A DNA stretch of 7,323 bases from an uncultured Selenomonas sp. (GCA_905372355.1 CAJPOT010000029.1:1-7323), one strand, 5' to 3'. Positions 1-7,075 are shown, counted from the stretch's first letter. The notes: generated by a model not told the origin, from the letters alone. Numbers and translations are program-made.

Positions 1-623
1 GGGGGCGCAGGTGTCGGCACGGGCGCGGGGCGCGGCGGTACGGGATGCGGCGGAGCAGCCGCGCCCTCTCCCGCGCTCACCTCGATGCCGAAGTTCCCGC
101 AGAGTGCGGCGAGTCCTCCACGAAAGCCCGCGCCGACGGCATTGAACTTCCAGTCCCCCTTGTAGCGGTAGATCTCCCCGACGACGATCGCCGTCTCCAC
201 GGAGAAATCGCTGCCCAGCTCATAGTGCAGCAGCTCCGTGCCGCTTTCCGCATCGACGAGGCGAATGTACGCGCCCGCGACCTGCCCGAAGTTCTGCCGC
301 CTCTGCTCCGCCTCGTAGATCGTCGCTGTGAACGCGAGTTTCTGAATCTCCGCCGGCAGGGCGGCAAGATCGACCTCCACCTCCTGCCGATCGCCGCCCG
401 CAGTGCCGTCCCGATGCTCGACCGCGCCCGTCCGATGGCGCGGATTCCCGTAGAATACGAAGTCCTCATCGCCCGCCGCTCTGCCGTCTGCGCCAAGCAG
501 GAAGACGGCGGTATCGACCTCGGGGGCTGCGCCCGTCTGCCATCCCATGCCGACACGCACGCGGCGAAGATTCGGCCACTTCTTGGTGAGGTCTGTTTTC
601 TGTCCCTTGTGGATGCGCTCCAT
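1..623 (-). CDS. terD: TerD-family calcium-binding stress protein, 3' end outside window
   Basis: The frame opens with ATG at 623-621 after a GGAGGA ribosome site (629-634, 5 nt away) and runs off the left edge after 207 codons without a stop. The N-terminus reads MERIHKGQKTDLTKKWP, the KGQK-DLTK opening typical of TerD/TerZ/TerE proteins. It continues with VGMGW (24-28), FLLGADG (41-47), the acidic cluster GDEDFVFYGN (51-60), EVEVDLAALP (81-90) and the family C-terminal core (YRYKGDWKFNAVGAGF, 152-167, then NFGIEV). TerD proteins bind calcium through conserved acidic residues; D47, D52 and D54 are candidates here. They belong to tellurite/stress-response systems and are thought to act near the membrane. 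The usual domain, about 190 residues, is complete by about residue 182. From 183 on the sequence is Ala/Pro-rich, pointing to a linker to a further domain beyond the window. It lies 62 bp downstream of the calcium ATPase gene, with a hairpin between them. I am sure of the family, not of the paralog. Confidence 0.92.
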   Translation of the reverse strand, partial: MERIHKGQKTDLTKKWPNLRRVRVGMGWQTGAAPEVDTAVFLLGADGRAAGDEDFVFYGNPRHRTGAVEHRDGTAGGDRQEVEVDLAALPAEIQKLAFTATIYEAEQRRQNFGQVAGAYIRLVDAESGTELLHYELGSDFSVETAIVVGEIYRYKGDWKFNAVGAGFRGGLAALCGNFGIEVSAGEGAAAPPHPVPPRPAPVPTPAP

Positions 624-650
624 ACAAATCCTCCGTTCCATATACAACGA

Positions 651-680
651 AAGCGCCGATAAATCATCTTATCAGCGCTT
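651..680 (-). terminator. Hairpin between ATPase and terD (weak terminator or leader structure)
   Basis: An inverted repeat of AAGCGC-x-GATAA and TTATC-x-GCGCTT surrounds a 6-nt loop. Read as minus-strand RNA, the central pair is a U-G wobble, giving a continuous 12-bp stem. Read as plus-strand RNA, the same position is a C-A mismatch. It begins 5 nt after the ATPase stop (686-688). The following minus-strand sequence (TTTCGTTGTATATGG) has only a broken T tract, so termination may be partial. It could also shape the leader of terD, whose ribosome site is 17 nt away. Confidence 0.55.
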
Positions 681-685
681 CCAAA

Positions 686-3322
686 TTAACCTTTACCGAC
701 GATCGCCTTGCGGACGAGATCGACCGGCACGATGGTGAACGCGAGGGCGAGCACGAAGCCCCACTCCGTCAGCGTCAGGCCGTAGCAGCGCAGGATCACG
801 CCGCCAAAGTAGATCATGAGCACCTGCACGACGACGATGAGACCCATCACGCGCAAAAAGCCCTTGTTCTCAGAAATATTGTCGAAGAGATTCTTTTCAT
901 CCGTACGCGCGTTGAACGCGTTGAATACCGCCATAAAGATGAAGAAGGCGAAGTAGCCCGTCAGGAGATAGAGATTGTCGGCATCGGGGCGGAAATAGCT
1001 GTGTGCCGTGCCGCTCATGAGGAAGAAGAGGCTCGTGCCGAAGCACCAGAGTGAACCGACACCGATCGAGGACACCATATAGCGGCTGATGATGTTCTCA
1101 TCGCGCCGTTTCGGTTTCTCATCCATATAGCGGCGCAGTGCCGGCTCACCGCCAAAGGCGAGTGCCGCCAGCGTATCCATGACGAGGTTGATCCAGAGGA
1201 ACTGCGTGATGGACAGCGGGTTCTCCATGCCGAGCAGCGGCGAGGCAAAGGAGATGAGGACGGCGGCGACGTTGATCGTCAGCTGGAAGATGATGAACTT
1301 GCGGATGCTGTTGTAGATCGTGCGGCCATAGAGGATGGCGCGGCCGATCGACTTGAAGTTGTCGTCGAGGATGACGATCTCGCTCGCCTCCTTCGCGACC
1401 TCCGTGCCGCCGCCCATCGCGAAGCCGACATCGGCACGCCGCAGCGCGGGCGAGTCGTTCACGCCGTCGCCCGTCATGCCGACGACGAGGTTCATCTCCT
1501 GCGCGAGGCGCACGAGGCGGCTCTTGTCCGTCGGCAGGGCGCGCGCCACGACGCGCAGACGCGGCAGGAGCGCCTTGACCTCCTCGTCGCTGAGCGTTGC
1601 CAGCTCGTCCGAGGTCATGACGACATCGTCGGGGCGTTCGAGGAGCTTTGCCTCGCGCGCAATCGCCGTCGCCGTATCCTGCCGGTCGCCCGTGATCATG
1701 ACGACCTGCACGCCCGCGCTGTGCACGCGCGCGATCGCCTCGACGGACTCGGGGCGCACCTCGTCGCGGATCCCGACCGCGCCGACGAAGACAAGCCCGC
1801 CCGTCGGCAGCGTCCCGCCTGCGGGAATCGCCCCCTCGTAGACGGCGAGCGCCAGAACGCGGATGGCACGCGCGGCAAGGCGGTCGATCGTCGCCGTGAT
1901 CGGCGCGGTATCCGTCAGCGGCTTCTTCCTGCCGCTCTCATCGTAGTAGGCATCGCAGAGCGCGAGGAGCTTTTCCGGCGCGCCCTTGGCGAGCGTCACA
2001 TCGTATGTGCCCGTGACCTCGGTCAGGGAGTATTTATTCTTGCTGTTGAAGGGCACCGTCTGACGGACCGTCGCGTCCATCTCCGTGCTGGCGCCCGCGA
2101 CGAAGCCGAAGATCGCGCGCTCCGTCTCATTGCCGCCGACCGCCTGAGCGCCGTTGATGACGGCGCTCGTATTGTAGCGCACGCTCAGATTGACAAGGTT
2201 CTGCAGCCCCGCGCCCAGCTCCGTATAGGCAGCATACTCCCTGCCCGTGCCGTCAATGAAGGCGACCGCCTCAAGCTGCCCCTTCGTGATCGTGCCCGTC
2301 TTGTCACTGAAGAGGATGTTCAGGCTGCCCGCCGTCTCAATCCCCGAGATCTTGCGAACGAGGACGTTGTCCTTCAGCATCTTGCCCATGTTCTGCGCTG
2401 AGACAATCGCGATCATCAGCGGCAGCCCCTCGGGCACGGCGACCACGATGATGATGACGGCGAGCATGACCGCCTCCACGAGGTCGTTGACGACGACCAG
2501 CCAGTTCGAGCAGTATGCCATGATGCGCGCCATCTCGAAGCCGTTGTGGATCACGAGGCGCTGGAACATAAAGGCAATCGCGATCGCGACGCCGCCGATG
2601 TAGCCGAAATTGCTGATCTGCCCCGCGAGCGTCGAGAGCTTGAGCTTGAGCGGCGTGTCGCGGTCGTCATCCCCCTGCAGCTCGCCCGCGATCTGCCCGT
2701 AGAAGGTCTTGTCGCCGAGCGTCGTCGTCCGCATCACGGCATTTCCGTCGCAGACGACAGAGCCGCGGAACGCCTTGTGCGGATGGAGGAAGTCTGCACT
2801 CTGCTCCGCCTCCGTATCGCCCTCCGCCGCAGGGGTCTTGGTCGCCTCCTTCGCCTCCCCGTTCAGAACGGATTGGTCGACTTGGATCGTTCCCTCGCAG
2901 ATGACGCCGTCCGCCGGGATCTTGTCGCCCGTCTGCAGAAGGACGTAGTCGCCCATGACGATCTCGTCAATGGGGATCTCCGTCAGCACGCCGCTGCGGT
3001 AGACCTTGCATTTGATGAGCGAGGCCTCCTCCTGCAATTTCTGAAAGGCGTTCTCGTTCTGGTATTCGGAGTACGTCGCAACGGATGTGGCGAGGATGAC
3101 CGCGAGTGCGATGCCCACGGACTCGTACCACGCGACCTGCCCCATGAAGGCAAAGATCACGTTGATGCCGAGCGCGACGCAGAGGATCTTGATGATGGGA
3201 TCGTTGAAATTCCCCTTGAGCTTCTCCCAGAACCCCTCGCTCGTCTGCTCCGTGAGCGCGTTCGTGCCGTACTGCTCACGCGCGGCGCGCACTGCCTCCT
3301 CTGACAGGCCTTGAATCTTCAT
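686..3322 (-). CDS. Calcium-translocating P-type ATPase, PMCA (P2B) type
   Basis: This 878-residue membrane pump uses ATP to move Ca2+ out of the cytoplasm. The ATG at 3322-3320 has a GGAG site 7 nt upstream. Order of parts: N-terminal cation-ATPase region with two hydrophobic segments (about 43-61 and 67-83); actuator domain (about 100-225) with NGEA at 154-157 where most P-type pumps have TGES; M3/M4 with VPEGLP (296-301); phosphorylation site SDKTGT with D340; nucleotide site KGAPE (446-450); TGD (544-546); hinge motif GDGVNDSPA (618-626); then six C-terminal helices. M5 has QLTINVAAV (680-688) and M6 has WINLVMD (710-716). N712 and D716, with E298 in M4, match the single Ca2+ site of plasma-membrane-type pumps. 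M5 has N684 (as in PMCA QLTVNVVAV) and no second-site Glu as in SERCA. There is no calmodulin-binding tail, as expected in bacteria. It has its own promoter (3373-3400) and sits between the kinase and terD genes, which supports a role in calcium-linked Ter signalling. Ca2+ specificity is inferred from these residues. Confidence 0.95.
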   Translation of the reverse strand: MKIQGLSEEAVRAAREQYGTNALTEQTSEGFWEKLKGNFNDPIIKILCVALGINVIFAFMGQVAWYESVGIALAVILATSVATYSEYQNENAFQKLQEEASLIKCKVYRSGVLTEIPIDEIVMGDYVLLQTGDKIPADGVICEGTIQVDQSVLNGEAKEATKTPAAEGDTEAEQSADFLHPHKAFRGSVVCDGNAVMRTTTLGDKTFYGQIAGELQGDDDRDTPLKLKLSTLAGQISNFGYIGGVAIAIAFMFQRLVIHNGFEMARIMAYCSNWLVVVNDLVEAVMLAVIIIVVAVPEGLPLMIAIVSAQNMGKMLKDNVLVRKISGIETAGSLNILFSDKTGTITKGQLEAVAFIDGTGREYAAYTELGAGLQNLVNLSVRYNTSAVINGAQAVGGNETERAIFGFVAGASTEMDATVRQTVPFNSKNKYSLTEVTGTYDVTLAKGAPEKLLALCDAYYDESGRKKPLTDTAPITATIDRLAARAIRVLALAVYEGAIPAGGTLPTGGLVFVGAVGIRDEVRPESVEAIARVHSAGVQVVMITGDRQDTATAIAREAKLLERPDDVVMTSDELATLSDEEVKALLPRLRVVARALPTDKSRLVRLAQEMNLVVGMTGDGVNDSPALRRADVGFAMGGGTEVAKEASEIVILDDNFKSIGRAILYGRTIYNSIRKFIIFQLTINVAAVLISFASPLLGMENPLSITQFLWINLVMDTLAALAFGGEPALRRYMDEKPKRRDENIISRYMVSSIGVGSLWCFGTSLFFLMSGTAHSYFRPDADNLYLLTGYFAFFIFMAVFNAFNARTDEKNLFDNISENKGFLRVMGLIVVVQVLMIYFGGVILRCYGLTLTEWGFVLALAFTIVPVDLVRKAIVGKG

Positions 3323-3358
3323 ACGCGTTCTCCTTTTGTCTCTTTTTTCTGATTTTCT

Positions 3359-3373
3359 TCAAAAGCCTTTTCA
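3359..3373. promoter_or_regulatory. Imperfect palindrome at the predicted ATPase transcription start
   Basis: TCAAAAG and CTTTTCA flank one base, pairing at 6 of 7 positions. The centre (3366) falls where transcription from the promoter just upstream should start, a common operator position. The element is AT-rich and imperfect, so chance is a real alternative. No regulator gene is visible in the window. Confidence 0.2.
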
Positions 3374-3400
3374 TTGTACCATGAAATTCCGTGCGGTCAA
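3373..3400 (-). promoter_or_regulatory. Sigma-A-like promoter of the calcium ATPase gene
   Basis: Read on the minus strand, TTGACC (3400-3395, 5 of 6 to consensus) and TACAAT (3378-3373, 5 of 6) are separated by 16 bp. The expected start near 3366 gives a leader of about 44 nt ending in the ribosome site at 3330-3333. The -35 box begins 4 bp past the kinase stop codon, and no terminator lies between. The pump can therefore be made on its own, and probably also by read-through from the triad operon. Confidence 0.75.
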
Positions 3401-3404
3401 GCCC

Positions 3405-4865
3405 TCATTCGCACGTCCAAAGCACGCCTGTATCCTCGGTCCATGTGCCGAAGAGCGTGCCGGGCGCAAGGGGCAGCGCACTGCCGCGCAGAATCCGTTC
3501 CCCCGTGCCGCTGCACAGCGTATCCATCGCGCTGTTCACGAGATGCCACGTACCGTTTTTCCGCGAGAGATATGCCTGCACCGTGCGGTCCTGCGCCTTT
3601 TCATCGGGGAATACGTGGTCGGAGAAATGCCACGAGAAGAGCGGCAGCCCATCGTAGACGTTCAGCGTCCCCGCCGCGATCCACTGCCCCGCCTTGCCGC
3701 GCACGCGGCGCATACGCGTGAGGTGCAGGACGCGGCGATCGGGGACGGACGTACCGCAGAAGGGGCAGCACGGATGCGCCGTGTCGTGCAGGACGAAGAA
3801 CTTCTCCTTGCAGTCCGCCGCACACGGCTGCAGGAGATCCCACGTCCGCACGAGCGCCTTTTCCCACTCGAGCGCCGAGGGGCGTGCCTCCGGGTCGTGC
3901 AGCCCGTCCACAAAGGCGCGCAGGAAAAGCTTTTCGAGATATGGACCGAGATCGCGGATCGTCACGCGCAGATCGGCAGGACGATTGCTGTGGTCGGTCG
4001 GGTGTTCGGCAAAGAGTGCCTTTGGCCCGTAGATCAGGAAATCCGCCTCCTCGGCGGGCAGATCGTAGTTCTTCGGGCCCTCAAGCGGGTGACGCTTCAG
4101 GAGATACTGATAGAGCAGTACGGGCAGAGCGAAGAGATCGGTCAAAAGCCCCGGCGCGGCACGGCGCGCATCGCCCGGGGGGAGATCCAGCGCGGCGAGC
4201 ACCTCGGGCGCGATATAGCCCCTTGTCCCCGCCACCTCGGGCGGATACAGCCCCGGCACGACGAGCGAGTCGATGTCGATGACAACGCAGCTGCCGCTCA
4301 CAGGGTCGATGAGGACATTGTTGCACGAGAGGTCAGAGTGTGCCAGCCCCGCCTGATGCATGCGGCGCACGGCGCGCGCAAGCGAGATGGACAGGCGCAG
4401 CATCGTCTGAAAATTTCCAAGTTCCTGCGGTGCAAGATACCGACGCACACGCCCCGTGAACCAGTTCCCCTTCTTGTCCTTGCCCGCAATGTCGAGCGCA
4501 GACGACGCGCCCGCGCCGAAGAAAAACTTCTTCGGATAGGTGGGGCAGACAATGCCGAACTCCGGGTCAGTAACAACTGCCACCGGCCAACAGAACAGCT
4601 CCGAAAAGTACGCCGCCGCCTCCTGCGTATTGCCGCGCGCACCGCCCTCCTCCTCCGAGAGCGTCGGATTGTAGCGGCCGATGATCGCCGTGAGGCGGTC
4701 GTGCAGTGCCGCATCGACCACGTCGGGATCGTGGAAGAACTGCACGACATAGGATCGGTCCGGCGCGAAGTAGGTGTATTTCATCCCGCCCTGCGGCGGA
4801 TTGTCCGTGATGATGTAGGGGAGCCTCCTGCCGTCCTTGAGGACGGCCTCGGCACGCCTAGACAT
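3405..4865 (-). CDS. Atypical Ser/Thr protein kinase-like protein of the TerY-P triad
   Basis: This 486-residue protein starts at ATG 4865-4863, which overlaps the phosphatase stop in ATGTCTAG. No good ribosome site precedes it, so translational coupling is likely. The kinase fold is visible: glycine-loop-like PPQGGMKYTYF (23-33), a strand SYVVQFF (38-44), catalytic loop HSDLSCNN (H176, D178, N183), metal-binding VIDIDS (D197/D199 replacing DFG), activation-segment end GTRGYIAPE (213-221) and the alpha-F TDLFALPVLLY (242-252). The usual beta-3 ATP-binding Lys is replaced by Q42; K29 in the glycine loop may stand in. After the kinase domain comes a zinc-ribbon-like Cys set (C348, C352, C367, C370), then about 115 residues of no recognised family. 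Kinases of this kind sit beside PP2C and TerY-like vWA genes in Ter systems and are expected to phosphorylate a partner protein that PP2C dephosphorylates. The partner is unknown. Catalytic Asp and Asn are kept, so it is probably active, but this is inference. Confidence 0.85.
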   Translation of the reverse strand: MSRRAEAVLKDGRRLPYIITDNPPQGGMKYTYFAPDRSYVVQFFHDPDVVDAALHDRLTAIIGRYNPTLSEEEGGARGNTQEAAAYFSELFCWPVAVVTDPEFGIVCPTYPKKFFFGAGASSALDIAGKDKKGNWFTGRVRRYLAPQELGNFQTMLRLSISLARAVRRMHQAGLAHSDLSCNNVLIDPVSGSCVVIDIDSLVVPGLYPPEVAGTRGYIAPEVLAALDLPPGDARRAAPGLLTDLFALPVLLYQYLLKRHPLEGPKNYDLPAEEADFLIYGPKALFAEHPTDHSNRPADLRVTIRDLGPYLEKLFLRAFVDGLHDPEARPSALEWEKALVRTWDLLQPCAADCKEKFFVLHDTAHPCCPFCGTSVPDRRVLHLTRMRRVRGKAGQWIAAGTLNVYDGLPLFSWHFSDHVFPDEKAQDRTVQAYLSRKNGTWHLVNSAMDTLCSGTGERILRGSALPLAPGTLFGTWTEDTGVLWTCE

Positions 4866-6378
4866 GCGCCGCACCCATGGAGAGCAGCACAAGCGTCCGA
4901 TCGTCGAACGAGCCGCGCGCCATGTAGTTGTCCAGCCAGATCTCAAGGCGCTGCGCGGGCGCAGAAACGCGCGCGAGCGTCGTATCTGCGGCGGCAAGGG
5001 GGAGCACATGCGCGCTTTGCCAGAGCGTTTCCGCCGTGCAGCCCGCACCGGTGCAGCAACGCTGTGCGGACTGCAACGCGACCTGCTCCGTCTTGTCGTT
5101 GACCCACGGGAACGCCGTCGGCTTCGGCAGACTGCGCAGGAGGCAGGCCTCCGCCCGCGTGAACATCGTCTGCTCCGATGCTGCGGGGAGAATGCCGTTC
5201 AGCGCCAGGTCGAGGTACAGGCGGTGCAGCTCCTGTTCATTGAAATAGTCGTCCGCCACGCCGTCCGTCATCGTGAGCAGGAGATCGTACGCCCCGCGCG
5301 AGACGAGCGTCCTGTTCTGCAGTGCGGCGCTGTCCGTCATGCCGTCGCTCGTGAGAAAATCCGTCTCGCCCACATAGTCGCCGCTGTCGGGTCTGCCGAG
5401 GAGCTTCACCGCGCTGCCATATGCCGCGTGCGTGTTCACGGCGGCGGTCATGCCATCCCCGATCTGGCAGGAGAGGACGAGCAGTTCCGTGCGCTCCGGA
5501 ACGGGCACGGCAAGCGTCACGAGGAGTGTCGCCGCAAAATCCGCAAGGACGGGATCCCTGCCGAGGAGGTCTCTGTAAGCCGCCCTGCCACAGCGCTCAT
5601 AGAACGCCGACTCGACAGCGACGCGCGCGGCGCACACGCCCTCGTGCAGGATGCCGGCAAGCTGCGCGCACGCATCCCCGAACGCCGCCTCCTCCATCGG
5701 CAGGGCGCAGGCGGCACGCAGCTCCGCGTGCGCCGTCAGGAGTCTCTGCAGACCGGCATAAACCGCGCCGACGGCTGCCTCGGACGCCGCATGTGCGCCG
5801 ACGCGCGAGAGACGCTTCGAGCCCGCGCCGTCGGAGACGGCAAGAATGGCGATGTCCTCTGCGTGGACGGCGGCAAACCAGTCGTCGCAGTTCGAGCCGT
5901 CGTGCTTGTGCTTCTTGCCGCGCACGCGCGCCGCGATCATCTCCGCTGCACCGATCTGCATCGCTGCGGAACGATATTCCGGCGCGGCATCCGGCTCATC
6001 TGCGGGGACAGGATGATACTCCCAAAGCGCCGCCGTATGTGCCAGCACCTCCTCATCGCTGAGGGGCGCTGCCTCCTCCGCACCGGGCGGCTCTGCGGCC
6101 GTTTCCGCTACTGCCGATTCCGCTGCGGCAGAGCCGTCCGTCGGCACTTCTGCGACGTGTTCCTCCGTTTCCGGTGGTGTCGCCGCTTCCTGCGGCGGCG
6201 GTGCTGCGGCAGTCTCCGCTGCCGACATCTCCGCAGCCGCGTCTTCCTCTGCCGTTTCCTGTACGGCGGGGATATCTGCCGACGGTTCTGCCGTTTCGGT
6301 TTTCACTGCATCCGAAAGATCCGTCCACGGCTTCGTCTGCGCCGCGACGGGCTCCTTCTGCGTTTCCTGCGTGTCCAT
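4858..6378 (-). CDS. PP2C-type protein phosphatase with acidic N-terminal arm
   Basis: Predicted 506-residue metal-dependent Ser/Thr phosphatase. Residues 1-26 are polar. Residues 27-106 are dominated by Ala, Glu, Pro and Thr and are probably disordered. The PP2C domain runs from about 138 to 505. Metal-binding motifs in order are CDDWF (D165, D166), AVSDGAGS (D183, G184), QIGDG (306-309), LTMTDGVADD (D372) and the closing FDDRTLVLL (491-499, D492/D493), so all core acidic residues are kept. A small Cys-rich patch (RCCTGAGC, about 440-447) lies in an insert before the last motif. The ATG at 6378 is preferred to the adjacent TTG because the GAGGT site (6383-6387) is 4 nt from the ATG but only 1 nt from the TTG. 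It follows the vWA gene by 42 bp and overlaps the kinase start by 8 bp, which fits a single operon. It probably reverses the neighbouring kinase's phosphorylation or acts on the kinase itself. Confidence 0.9.
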   Translation of the reverse strand: MDTQETQKEPVAAQTKPWTDLSDAVKTETAEPSADIPAVQETAEEDAAAEMSAAETAAAPPPQEAATPPETEEHVAEVPTDGSAAAESAVAETAAEPPGAEEAAPLSDEEVLAHTAALWEYHPVPADEPDAAPEYRSAAMQIGAAEMIAARVRGKKHKHDGSNCDDWFAAVHAEDIAILAVSDGAGSKRLSRVGAHAASEAAVGAVYAGLQRLLTAHAELRAACALPMEEAAFGDACAQLAGILHEGVCAARVAVESAFYERCGRAAYRDLLGRDPVLADFAATLLVTLAVPVPERTELLVLSCQIGDGMTAAVNTHAAYGSAVKLLGRPDSGDYVGETDFLTSDGMTDSAALQNRTLVSRGAYDLLLTMTDGVADDYFNEQELHRLYLDLALNGILPAASEQTMFTRAEACLLRSLPKPTAFPWVNDKTEQVALQSAQRCCTGAGCTAETLWQSAHVLPLAAADTTLARVSAPAQRLEIWLDNYMARGSFDDRTLVLLSMGAAHV

Positions 6379-6382
6379 CAAG

Positions 6383-6387
6383 ACCTC
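6383..6387 (-). promoter_or_regulatory. Ribosome binding site deciding the phosphatase start
   Basis: GAGGT lies 4 nt before ATG 6378 and only 1 nt before the in-frame TTG at 6381, so the ATG is the better start. Confidence 0.6.
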
Positions 6388-6420
6388 GCTGCCCCCTTCC
6401 TATGTCCGCAGCACATCCCG

Positions 6421-7068
6421 TCAGGGAACGACCGTGAAGCCCTGCGGCGGAGGCGGCAGCTCGATCGGCGCGCCGGGTTTCGCGTCCAGACTCTTCGAGG
6501 ACATCTTGATCGAGCCGGACACCCATGCGAAGAACTTCGCCATATCACCGGAGGACAGATTGTTCATCATCAGAACATTGTCCGTCACCTGCTTCAAATA
6601 GCTCGTGTCGGCATCCGCGCCCGCCGCACAGGCGATGATGTTGCCCAGCTTCAGTTCCTTCACCTCGGCCGCTGCCGTGCGGAAATCCTCTACATCCGTC
6701 GGGCTGCCGTCCGTCAGCAGGAACACGAGCGGCCGCCAGTCGCCCTTCTGCGTCTCCGTATTCTTGCGCACCTCCGTCTGCACGCATTCGGCGAGCAGCT
6801 TCAGCGCGCCGCCCATGAGCGTGCAGCCCTCCGCCTCAAGGCGCGGCTCCTTGAAGAGCATCAGCTCCGTCAGCTTCGTCGTCTGCTGCACGCGGCTCGC
6901 GAAGGTGATGACCGACAGATACGCCGTCTCAAGTGCCTGTGGGTCGCCTCGAAGTTCCGAGAGAAGCGCCTTGATCCCCTGCCGCACCGCCTCAATCGGT
7001 TCCCCCGCCATCGATCCGGAACAATCCAGAAGAAGATACACCGGAAGTCTGCGTCCATTGTCCGCCAT
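6421..7068 (-). CDS. terY: TerY-like von Willebrand factor A domain protein
   Basis: The 215-residue protein is a single vWA domain with a short Pro-rich end, close to the roughly 210 residues of known TerY proteins. The complete MIDAS metal site is present: DCSGS (D15, S17, S19), T83 in GCTLMGG, and D120 in LLTDGSPTD. Helices and strands of the Rossmann-like fold follow in the expected order, ending with SGSIKMSSKSL and PPPPQGF (205-211). There is no signal peptide or membrane segment, so it is probably cytoplasmic. MIDAS domains bind Mg2+ or other divalent ions and mediate protein contacts, so a scaffold or metal-sensing role in the vWA-PP2C-kinase set is likely. The start at 7068 is chosen over an in-frame ATG at 7143 because an AGGAGG site lies 7 nt upstream and the vWA fold begins right after. 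The longer start would overlap the upstream gene by 32 bp. The next gene, PP2C, begins 42 bp downstream. Confidence 0.92.
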   Translation of the reverse strand: MADNGRRLPVYLLLDCSGSMAGEPIEAVRQGIKALLSELRGDPQALETAYLSVITFASRVQQTTKLTELMLFKEPRLEAEGCTLMGGALKLLAECVQTEVRKNTETQKGDWRPLVFLLTDGSPTDVEDFRTAAAEVKELKLGNIIACAAGADADTSYLKQVTDNVLMMNNLSSGDMAKFFAWVSGSIKMSSKSLDAKPGAPIELPPPPQGFTVVP

Positions 7069-7075
7069 AAAAATC

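Noticed and set aside
45..662. 205-residue plus-strand frame opposite terD
   Set aside because: Antisense shadow with no family motif, and it crosses the hairpin between the genes.
77..667. 196-residue minus-strand frame over the terD region
   Set aside because: It is a different frame from the clear TerD reading, is extremely Arg/Ser-rich, and has no ribosome site. The TerD frame has family motifs throughout.
2546..3304. 252-residue plus-strand frame opposite the ATPase 5' end
   Set aside because: Antisense to conserved ATPase sequence, with Arg/Asp/Leu-biased composition from complementary codons and no motif.
3336..5102. 588-residue open frame on the plus strand
   Set aside because: It lies antisense to the kinase gene, is Arg/Ala-rich without recognisable motifs, and runs through the ATPase promoter.
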